Part shown: one piece after another, positions 11,501 to 23,500 of the stretch
Position numbering within the stretch: position 1 is the first letter of the stretch
Layout of the letters: each line of letters begins with the position of its first letter
Source: Sthenelais limicola
Taxonomy: Eukaryota > Annelida > Polychaeta > Phyllodocida > Sigalionidae
NCBI GenBank assembly: GCA_942159475.1
Contig: OW804096.1
Location: forward strand, 44,391,744-44,455,743
DNA length: 64,000 nucleotides
Reading direction: 5' to 3'
Position numbers and translations under genes: made by a program
Notes under the pieces: generated by a model
Told to the model about the DNA's origin: nothing
The model's database searches: none
Seen by the model: only the letters and a program-made list of their open reading frames with translations

Positions 11501-14500
11501 TGGTGAAATACATGTTTATTATTTATTCGATCTCCCCTGCTGTACCGCAGGTAGTTAATATGCTTTAGTTCTAGGTATTCGTTGCACAACTGCAGTCCTG
11601 TACTGGTTGCTTAACTGTTGTCTGGTTGCTTAACTCTATACTCCTGTACTGGTAGCTTACGTTCGGAGTTCACTAGGGAAAAATGGATTTCTATCCTAAT
11701 CAGTCTTCAAATCCTGCTGAGGGGATATGCCAGCTTAGTGAATTGATTTAGTGTGAAATTTTGTTTTTTATCGGTGCTGACGTTTACAGTGAGGAATAAG
11801 TACAATTCCTATTATTGTGGAATACGCGTGGAAAGGGTTCGTGTTCTAAATGAGATTTTAAATTGTGCATGCATACATACACTGCTATTATACACTTTCC
11901 TTATTGAGCATGTGATTGGTTCTGTTCCACGGTAGAAATGATTTCAATATATCTATCAAGTTTCACTTATTAGGCAATCAACTTCTGTTTGAAAGACTGC
12001 TTAGGGGCATCATCCATATAGTGTACAACTTAATTAACACCTACCTTAATCTTCTGACCGGATTTGAGTACGCAGTCGCGAGGAAGGGTGAAATCGGCCC
12101 TGTCTTGGCCATCGATCACACGGTTGATCCTCCATCCGGCAAGGCTCTCATCCTGAATAGGAAGCCAAACAAAGATAAGCAAAAAAGCCACACACACAAA
12201 CACACAATACACCACACAACAAATCAACCAATAGCAAGAGAAAAATAACAAATTACTGGTCATAATTTACGAGACTTTATGATGATATCACTCTTAATTA
12301 CATTACAGCTAAATAGATTAATGCTTGAAGTAAAGACGATCAGTTCAAATAGTCATGTGAGTAGGAGTAATTACTTCTAAACTATTTCATTTCAATTGAC
12401 CATTCCAAACCAAGGTACGTTTTCACATAGTTTCATTTCACACGAGAAAACAAAAGGTCCTATCATTCTGCAAAATTATTGGCATGCCACCAGAGTGCAT
12501 CCCGTGCAAGAAAAAAAAATCTTCAAAAGAAGGGTAGGGGGTTACTTGCAGAAATATAAAATAAAAAGGGTTCAAACAATTAAATATAAACGTAGGAAAC
12601 AAATATCTAGCAGCATAATAGGACAACACAAGACAGTCGTTTGGATTTCCAGAGGACAGACGTTTATATAAGACTTTTGAAAGGCCGTAGGAACAGCCGG
12701 CCAAAGTTCAGGAGAGGGGGATAAAAGGGACAAGAATACCTTTTTTCAGAAACAAATTATATAACATAAATCCGTACGCATTTTCTTCAATTAGGTGCTA
12801 ATCATATGATGTATTCAATGCAGGAATAGCCTTAGTTAAGTCGATAATAAATGCAAATTTAGAAAGTAGCTTGATGCAAATTAGCCAGTGGGATTTTCTC
12901 ATTAAAAATTGTAAAGATTGATGTGGCATTAACATAAGCAGAAACGAGTTATGAATGAAATCAAGTGGAGAAACCGCATCATATGATCCAGTACCATGGT
13001 TGGAAATGTTCATCCGAAACTCTTACTAGTTCACCCGATTAAAATGGAGAGTAGGTGAACTTTTTGCTTTAACACCTGCCGAATTGACTTGTGATTGGAC
13101 AGTCGTTTTTGGCTGCAGAATGGGTACACACCTTGCGGCCAGTGTTCTCCAGAGCGACGTACTTGCCGTCGGCGGCGCATTCCATAATGGAGACAGGTCC
13201 CTTAGCTGAGCGTTGGTATGTTGTCTTGGCAGACATCTCTCCTTTGACGACCTGGCTAACCTTTAGTGAGGAATCTGACAAACAAGAGCGACGTGCAACC
13301 CAATGTATACATAGCGCTTCAATAATATAACACCGCCCACAGTCATCATGGGTTTCACTTTTCTTTTTATAGGTATTTCTGCTTGTATAGCATGACATTG
13401 TATGTAGGTTTTTTTCTTTTTCGGATACTTTTTTCCTCAATATGTGTGTGGGTGAAAGCGGGAATTCCACACAAGGGTGGGATCAACAGCACAAGCTCCA
13501 CTCCAGGGGGTGGGAGAGAGAGAACAACACAAATATGACCGAGGGATCAGCGCAAGGCTCGCTACATAGGGGGAAAACATGACCAAAAAAATCATGACAT
13601 TTCCTAGACAGAAAACATGGAAAATACATATATGTATGAGAAACATGATTCAATAAGATCGGAAATTTTTTTCTGAGAAAAAGCAATTTTTGTTTCTGTT
13701 TCTTTTGTGGGATTGTTAAGTATATTTTTGTGTTTTGTGGGGAAAAGGTGATAGCGGTTTGGGAAAACGATGGTATAATATGATCTTTTCCCTACAAACT
13801 TAATCATAAAATATGTCTGTATTTGCCCATAAATAATAGGAACAGAGGCCGATTGAAGATAAATATCACAGCGTACTTGGCGTCACTACAATGACTGCTC
13901 ATGAGTTTGCACATGCGCTCAACTCAACTTCCGCTGGTGGACAAAAGAAGCACAACTCCCCTGGCCTTCCCTGTGATTTAGACGTGACGAAACTGTCGCA
14001 ACCATGACGTAGGTCGTCATGCGTTCTTTCTACTCAACCTCGACATAGGTTGCAGAATCCAGCCGTCAAAACAAATCTTCACAAATACAGACAGAGAGCC
14101 CATGATTGGATGCCTATACATTCTTAACTTTAGAGCTTACCACTGTATACCTACGTCATATCTACGCTCATTTCTTTTCTGTGTTCTCTTTGCTCTCTGA
14201 TTTCTTAGTTTCAGGGGCTTTGCTATCACTCCCTGGAATGGTTATAATATAGCAGAAACATGATTTGCTACCAAAGTTGTGCATTTAGTGTGCGTTCTCA
14301 CAATGATAATGCATCAAGTTACGATTTTAGTTCTGCTGTGCAAGTCAATAGATATTCATACAACGATAAAGTGTCTTCGTGGGAAATCATGTGGAAAATT
14401 TACATATTATCTATGAAAGGTAGTTGACAACCGAAATAAGCATTTCCTGTTGGTTAAAAAGTCGATTAAGTCAGAGGAGGATACCCAAAATGGGCCAAAT

Positions 14501-17500
14501 GCAATTAATTAGCGATAGAATATAGTATACCCAAGCACGTGCTGCTAACAACTTTGCTAATGGGGAAATGAAAGAAATAAAAAAATATAGACCCTCTTGA
14601 TGAGGTCCAATATGAGCCCAAGTATGTGCCTACATACTTGGCATGCCCACATTGGACCCAGCGTAGGCGATAAAATAAGGATCTTTTAAGGCCAATGTCC
14701 ATTGCCACGGCCATGCGGCCGACCGACTAAAATGCTGCTACAACATTATGGCGGTTGCCGTGCAGCGCATGTACACCATGCACGTGCACACATGCGGCCG
14801 TGGTAATGGACACAGGCCTCAAGGGAAGCGAAAACAACGGATCGAGCACATTGAAACGTTTTGATCTCTACTACAAGGACATGAATGAATTGTAAATTAA
14901 AAAAAAGTTGGATTTAAATAAATATAACACGAGGTAAATGCAAAACTAAATTGGAAAACAGGGTTATAGCCCAGGTTGGTAGAGAACAAGACACGACCAG
15001 AAACTCTACGAATATATATGGCACACACACGAGTAAAACGTAACCAAGGTATGAGCAGCAACCAGTATATATAATGACATTAACTGTTAATCTCTTTTGA
15101 ATTCACTTCACACAACTTATATGTGTTACAGTAGCACCATTACTTTTGGACGGTTGTATTAATAAATCGCTAGACTTCACAGAATGGACAGATAGCACTC
15201 AAATATTAAATAAAATCAAAAAGAAGATATACGAACAGAGATATCTAAGAATAATGATGGTATCGTGATTCAAATTTCAATTCAAAGGCACTCTTTAAAA
15301 CTACACAAAGCTTCCCCAGGGATGTCGGATCAAAGCGGGAACTTATTTTTTAAATGGTTTTCAAAATTCCTTACAGAAAATTCTACCAAAAAGGTGGCAA
15401 GATCAAAAACCAATCGGGTTTTGTTCAGGCAAATTTTGTTGCGGTGTCATGGGAGGACAACGAATTGATATGTATGTGGAAAATTACACAAGAAATTTTG
15501 TCGGGCTAGTGGGATTTATCAATGTTCAGGTCACGGGGGGTATAGGGATTTTTTGTCATTGTTGTTGTTGGAATCGGAGTAGTAGTAATCCGCCATTTTT
15601 TGCATGCAGGGTACGGTATACCCACCACCACCACTGGAGGATTGTTGCTCAACAAGACTAAAGCCTCCTGCTCCGCCTCCTGAACTGCTTGAGGACTGTT
15701 CTGTTTGTCTCATATAAGAAGAGCCTCCAGATCCTCCTCCACCTCCTCCCATAGCCATGGCATGTCCGCTCATGGATTGTCCGCCCATAGAGTGTCCGCT
15801 CATAGATTGTCCGCTCATGGACATTCCACCGCCACCCATGGAGCTACTGGAGGATTGTTCAGACTGCCTGATCGTGAAGGACTGGAGGGCCTGGTTAGCA
15901 GCTACGGAACGCCGTTCCTGGGTTGCTACGATTGACTCGACAACCTGTTTCAAGCCGAGCCTGTGGGTAAGAGAGTGTACCGGCACCTAATGAGTGTTGG
16001 AGGAAGCCTTACAAGATGGTCCTATACATGAGAGTATGGAAAATAACGATTCGTGGTTATATGTCCATGGTTAAATTTAGTAGGAGTCGGTTCTTGTAAC
16101 TAACACACAAGGTGCAACATCTCAGGCATTCCACCAGGTTTCTTTTCAGGTTTCAATTCAAGGGGTGTGAATTGAATGCTTTAGTTGAACAACATCCATG
16201 CCAGTTAGTGTTTGGTTTGGTCATTTTGTAAATGATAACCATCCATGCATATGGCCTATATACAGTAAACCTTTTCTAGACAACGTTTTTGGTTAATCAT
16301 GATACCTTCAAATCAGACGGGGGACAGAAAACTTAAGATTAAAGTGCATGCGTATACAACGATAACTAATAGAGTGTTAGCGCATACGTTTTCTCTACAT
16401 GGGTCATCACTCAATGAAAGGATGAGTCAGTGATACCCACGTACAGTATAGTTGATTGGCAGAGAGGAAAGCTGGAGAGATGGTTAATTGGCATTAGTAC
16501 CTTGATCAGCACCACGTTCGGGGGATTTCATCATATGTCCGCCACTTGACGAGCCGAAACCACCACCAGAGGAGTCTCCATATCCGGATTGGTATGATCC
16601 GCCACCGCCGCCGGCGTTGGATGAGAATCCACCACCGCCGCCGGAAGAGGACGAGAAGCCACCACCTCCGCCGGAAGAGGATGAGAAGCCACCACCTCCG
16701 CCACCGCCGCCAGATGAGGATGAGAACCCACCGCCAGATGAGAACCCACCGCCACCGCCGCCGGAGCCGAAGCCGTCGCCTCCACCACCACCTCCACTAG
16801 AGAAGCCACCTCCGGAGGACGAGAAACCGCCACCGCCGCCTCCTGATCCAGAATCAAATCCTGAATCGGAGGGGGGTGCAGCAGACAAGTTGGAAGTATG
16901 ACGCCTCTCAATGCGTTCAATACGTTCCACACGTTCACCTCCGGATGATTCAAATCTGTCACCACCGGAATCAAATCTGTCTCCTCCTCCACCGTATCTG
17001 TCATCTAGGTTAGAGAGTCCAAACCTGGATGATCATCGGATGATCCCAAGAGGAAGGCGGTTTAAGAGAAGAGAGAAAAGACACAAAGCCGCGTTAATCA
17101 ATGCACATGCCTTAAAGTGTAATTGTTTTTCGAAAGCCTTCTGCTTTGGTAGAAGTGGAACGAGGGTTTGGAGATCTCAAGGGTCCTTAGATTTAGCAAT
17201 TACCACCACCTCGATGGAGAGTGAACCGAGCGTTTTGCTCTTGATTCTGAGGCGAATTTTTTTCGATAACATTTACAAGGAAAGTAGATTATCAAAGTCC
17301 ATGATAAGAGAGTTATAATTTAGGTCCAGAATCAGTAAAACAAACAAATGCATACAGACATAAGTAGGCCATCTGAACTGTTTTCCATCCGTGAAAGGGT
17401 TCAAATTTTTGGAGGACATTGATGGTACTCTCTTAACATGTATTTCTTAAGAAATATACCGTGCTTGTCATTATGTGTACATGTATCATACTTATAAGCC

Positions 17501-20500
17501 CTCTCCCGGAAAGGTTTCGGCAGATATAAAAAGAGTCCCGATACCCACGCACCTATGGACGACTCTCTTCCTTGAAGAGACACATTAGTAAAGGCTTGAC
17601 AGAGCCTGGAAGTACCACGAGCCAATAAAAACCAAAATTGGTTGTTCAAATAGCTACAATGTCTACAAAAAACAAATGCTTCAAAAAGGGAATAAATTTT
17701 GAAAGTCACCAAAACCAAATAAATCGGACCAATTCGAATCATATACCCGCAACCTCTCGGGGTTTAAGTATAGAATCGCACCTGGGGGTGAGCTATATCC
17801 CAAACGGATATTAGAGTAAGTTGTACCGGTTCTAACCGACCATCTGTCAGCTTTAAGAGTATAAAAATACGACAGAATAATTTACTTGATAATATCAACA
17901 GACAATTTCATCGTATACAAGATACAGTAATAAACATTATCAGTTGTGTGAGCATAATTCTGAATTTTGGTAGAAGAAGGGGTTTCCACGAATGAGGACA
18001 ACTCATCTGGGTCGCCAATTCATGAGTTTAAACCTTTTTTCACTTTGGGGGGGAATTCAGGGGCTAGCTTTGTCAAGTTCTCCAGCCTGGTACTTCCATG
18101 CATTTGTTCTAGGTGTCACTGGGTGAAGAACCCAGGAAAGTCTACATTACATTCATTTTAAGATATCCGAAAGCAGGGGTTTGTTTTTGTTGCTTGCTTT
18201 GCAGCTGCCCAAAAGGCCGCATGTTAGGCCGCACTGTGCCTAAAATATTCATACAGCTGCTCCCATTCTATGAGTAAAAAGGGAGGTGCCCTCTAAGTTG
18301 ACATACCCTCCGATTGCTCTCCAAACTCGGTCGTACTTGAGGACATCATTGAGTCTACCACTCTGCGGAGTCCAATCCTGTGTTTGGGTGCATCGAAAAA
18401 GCTCATTAACACCACGCATGCTTTAAGCATCACACACAAAAACTAGTTGGACCACCATTCCTTCAGTTGTACACTCAGACAAGCTCACCAAGGTCGTCTC
18501 TTGTTAAGACAGGGGGTCGGTACTTACCGACCAACTGAGCTCAACCAAGGTGAGGTTATTGTATGGACAGACAACACATAACACATAACACATAAGTTTC
18601 GGACAGACAAGACAGACAGACAGACAGATCTTACCAGGTACACATGTATAGTCTAGCACAGCCCACACAATTTCACACTGGGAAAGTGAAATTCATTCAC
18701 ATACTCAGGTTTTTGACATAAATAAGCACAAGCGGTTGGAGTCGATTAGATTGAGAAAGGATGGTCAGTAACTTGTCGGGATTATACATAATTATGTTAT
18801 GTTAAAAAGCAAGACTGATTATTACAAGGGTAGTACACGATGACCAAGCAGGTCAATCGTTCCTTGCAAATGGCATTTGGTTGGGTGAGGGATAGGGAAT
18901 TGAGGGTCCTTTTGCCTTATATAAAATAGAAATATATATATAGATAGAGATGTGAGTGTTATAACTAGGATTCTGCTTTCTTGGTTTCGGTTCGTGATTG
19001 GCCGGGTGGATTGTTTCACGTCTTCCGTGACGATATACTTTACAAATTGGTCATCGCTTGATGCAATTGTTTTATAGGCTCGATCCGTTGCTCAGAGTTG
19101 AAGTCAGGCACTGACTGTATCAGTTTCTGTTACAGTTTTATCACCGGGGACAGGCACAACGCACCTCTTCCGAGAAAAAGCATTTTGATTTTTTTTTTAC
19201 TCTTAACACCAAAGTGCATATATTTTACATGCAGAACCAATTCATTCTTTTTATGATTTAAAGCGTGAATAAGAAGCATTTTTATGGTTATAAAATATTT
19301 TCAAAAGAAATCTCGTTATACATCTCTCGATGCCGCTTAAATTTGCTTCATGCTCGATGCACTTCCAATTACCTGTTGCGCTCGTGTGCATTTCTGAACG
19401 TACAGATTATCGGGCATACAAATTTTGATTGAATTAAAGATTGTGATGAAATTTTGGATAAATCCTCCTTTCATTTGTGCGAGGCGGCGCCTTTAAGACA
19501 CCCTGGCGATGACCGTGTTACCATGCACATGGAGTATGTGCATGTAGGTAATTTTTTTGTTTTTGTATATACCTCCACCTTTGTATTCGTGACCTGGTTA
19601 CATACCCTCGGACGATTCCACGTTACTGCCAGAGATCCATGTATCAACGACTTGTTTAAGGCCAATCCTGTTATACGAACCAGAGGGGACACTCCAGTAT
19701 AAGCAACATTGCAGCAATACATTTAAAGGCATTAAGGTTTTGGTGATGATTAAATTAATATTCACCAATTTATCCCATTAATATAATAGGTGAATATTAA
19801 GATGTATCCTGTGGTTGAGTGATAGGGACAACCTTGTCCACTATTTAAAAATCGATGTCTTATCAAAGCAGGGTATAGGTGATCTTATGAGTAGTGGGTT
19901 GGGTATATAGGGAGTGATCAGAGAGGGATAAGAGCAGGATTTGCCAAACTTTAAAAAAAATATTTCTTTTTCGTCTTATGATAGGGATGATGTGGAGAAA
20001 TAAATATAACTTGGAAATATGGGTGGAGTAGGCTAAACACAGGGGGCACACCATACAACCTTCCGGTTTCCCGGGGGACGGTGGCCTGGACAACATGAGC
20101 CCTTTCCACGAACCAATAACAATGGTCGGTACTTGGGCAAAATATTCTACCAATCACAGGATGCGTACAACATAGAATGTGGTCCTTTATAAAGACGAAT
20201 AAAATGCGTTGAATATCCATTGGTTGATCCGAGGCGACACTGCATGAAATAGGGATAGCTCTTCCCCCACTATAACAACTTAGGATTGCGAACAATCAGG
20301 TCGAAAATTCATGGTGACATAAGAGTTTGATATAATTCATAAGGGGACCCTGCAGAGGCATCCTCAGATCGACCATCGGATATTTTGCAACGGTTTTATC
20401 TCAATACGTTTTAAAACTTACACAAACTACTATCAAATGTTTAACTCCAACGTAAACAATGCAAATACTTCTAATAAATAACACAACAAGCCATAACAAT

Positions 20501-23500
20501 GAAAATGCTTGGAATCCAAACCCAGAATTCAAATAACAATGCAGTCAAGTTTCTTTTATCACTCATTCCATCAAACACATACATTCACTGAATTCTATTT
20601 GGGTTAAAGCTTGCTGTTAATCGTTTGGAATCTAAAACCATGAACTATAAAGTAGGTATAATATCAATAAAACATTTTCATAATTATAAAGATGAAAAAT
20701 TCTATCACAATATTGGTAGGCTATGATTATCTATTATTACCATCTATATAGATATTCTATAATATTTTGTAGAAACAGACGCGCACTGACTTTCTCGGTT
20801 CCAAAATCAAAACCATAGAATGTGTGTAAAAAATAAAAGAATCTGTAAAAGTATACTACACCAACTAAAAGTTTGGCCGCTGGAGTAGTTTAAAAAACTT
20901 TTCACAATCTTGTGCAATGCGTGTCTGAGGTCTAGCAAACGACAACAATAATAGCATATATAATATACAAATAGCTAAAAAGAATAATACCAAACACTTC
21001 TACAAAACATATAATGATCATTCCCATACAATATTATAAGAGTGATATAAAAAGTGACACTAAGCCCATGGTGTGCTCTCTATAGAGGAACGGGAAGACA
21101 GACAGACTTCTTACGAGCAATAATGTCCAATAAATTCTCTCTCACTTCATCCATGCATACACACATATACACGAGTTACCTGGAGGAGCGCAATCGTGGA
21201 TTGTTCCTTCATAAGGTTTGCAATAATTGGGATCTATAAAAAAAAACATCCCCCTCCCTCACGACCCCCCGTCCCATTCATTCCCCGCGTCCTGAAATTT
21301 GAAATCGCTTTGATTCGGCGATAACAATCATGATTAAGGAAACGAATTGTTTTCCAAAATTCATTCATAAATGGACTTGTTTCTTTCTTTGACTTTGCCC
21401 CGTGTGAACGTACCTGTTCTCCTCTCCCTCGAGGAGCTTCCTGTAGGCGGCGATCTCCAGTTCAAGACCAAGCTTGGTGTCCATCAGGTCTTGCAACTCC
21501 TTGAGAATTGCCTCCATCTCGGCACGAAGCTTGGCTACCTCGTTCTTGAGCTCGGCGTTCTCTGATTCCCATTCACGCTCACGCTCCTCGTACTCACGGC
21601 GGATAAGTTCAAGCTCTTTCTCGAGCTGGGCATTCTGTTAACAAAGCCATTTTATGTCATCAGTTGTCCAAGTGTAAACATGTTATGAATTGTAATGCAT
21701 CTGCGGGTAAATCTTACGATAGGATGGGATCTATAAATACCGTTTCTCCCATTTCAATTATTCAACATTATATGAATTATATGATAGGCTTGGCGCTTAT
21801 GTGTTGTATGAATGAAAGGGTATACTTACTCTTGCCTCGAGATCGGCCAACTTGGCACGAAGATCGGTAAGCATAGCCCTGAGTTTCTTGGACTCTTCCT
21901 TGGAGTGAACTGTCTCCATGTTCTGACGAGTTGCGCCGGTACGGAATTCCTGGAGCTGTAAAACAGAAAAAAATAGATTACATCATTACATCCGACCAGG
22001 AAAGCAATTTCAAAGATCATTGATCCCTTTATAGATTAAAAAACGATAACTTTGATGTGAGTCATATTGGTTGAAAGAACAAATCGTCTATAACCATGAT
22101 TAAATGCCCTGTCCACAAACAGGTGGGAAATATATGTTCATGTTCACTCTTTATGTTGGCTGTCCTACGAATCATTAACCATGATATAATTCCTTCTCCA
22201 TGGCAACGGAAGGGGCAATAACCTTTAATGTCGGGCTGAATATGCATTTCAAACAGGACCAAATCATTATAACCAAAGGGAAACATAGGAGTACCATGTT
22301 CTTTAGTGTGATGTGCTTCATATTTTCTTTCTGACAAGACCTGCACATAATTGTTGTACCGACTGCGACAGAAAAAACACCAATATAAATGAATAGCATA
22401 TGGCTGGCAAACAATGTCTGAAGTTGACATGTGCCAAGGAGGCCCAGACGACCCTGAGTATGTATTGGCCCTTTCAACCACTTTTCCCACATCAAGAATA
22501 CCCCTCAGCTATGTGCAGAGCCAGGTACTGTGTGAAACAAAATTGTGTACGACCAGATGTATAGCTCCAAACATTCTATCGAAAAATATTCTCAATTATT
22601 GGGTTTTATTTTTAAGCAGACTTTCCACAGTTCTTTAAACTAGAATCCCTCCCTAATTTAAAACACCGGCCTAATTATTATTAATTACCATATTTTCTGA
22701 CAAAAAAATAATAATTTTTTAATACCAATTCACCATCAGCTAGATTGGTATCAAACCCCGACATAGCAACAGGTGGTTTGGGTTTACCTAACGTTAGCTT
22801 ATGGATCTAATGCTATTGCAAAAAGCCAGGGGGCGGCACTGAATTTATCTGGAATCGGTTTCAGAGTGGAAAGTTGCTGCTGATACAAGGTGACCTGTAT
22901 GAGGGGGGGGGGGGGGGGGGGGAGGATGAAAGGTGTCGGCACAGTGTAACCAGTCTGGAAGGTACAGCCTGCAAGCGAGCACCAATCCACATTAACATCT
23001 ATTTGCATATTACTGACTCTGGCTGTTCGGGCAGAACCAAGAGGATTTTATCCAGATCGGGGGCTTACCAGGAACTTTGTCACTACACTCTGATAATCCC
23101 CATTTTATCCAATAATTGCGACCATTTCCTCACCCACTACATCAAGATCAAAGAAGATCATAAAGACGCCGTAAAATTGTTACCATCATTATATATCGCT
23201 AGAAAGGGGGATTGTGTTATGATAACAATATTCAGAGAAGAATTCCAGAGGCTACTGTTGGAAATGTGTTGGGCGCGCAGTGACAGTAAATTTCACTGTC
23301 TGCCGAGCAAATAAAAGCAGTGAAACTGAAAGGTGAGCAGCAGCGTCAGCTGCTTCTCGCTACTGCTGGGCAAGAGAGGAGGCTCACCTCATCTTTTCTT
23401 TTTCATCGACCTGACACCAACTTGCAAATAGCTATGTCTACCAATACCGAGCAGCTCTCGCCTTCACTCACGAGCGATTCAGCACCTATTTTGGCACACC

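Larger units (their letters stand above)
13275..19605 (-). other. Intron between exon 7a and the LTD, hosting alternative exons 7b and 7c
   Basis: 6.3 kb. It includes the two alternative tail exons (17024-16484 and 15960-15531), microsatellites (18573-18628) and a pair of neighbouring inverted repeats (14604-14822). No other exon was recognised. The tail isoforms depend on how this region is spliced. Confidence 0.65.

Noticed and set aside
16617..16901. Plus-strand open frame rich in Pro ([15 protein letters not shown])
   Set aside because: It is the antisense of the Gly-codon repeats of exon 7b. The Gly-rich minus-strand reading joins the IF rod in phase.
16531..17004. Minus-strand 157-codon open frame starting [11 protein letters not shown]
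   Set aside because: Another frame of exon 7b. Its ATG coincides with the internal acceptor, and the frame does not fit either the exon 6 or the exon 7a phase.
22062..22490. Minus-strand 142-codon open frame with an overlapping 106-codon frame
   Set aside because: Within intron 4. No similarity to IF tails or other families, and two frames of similar length overlap.
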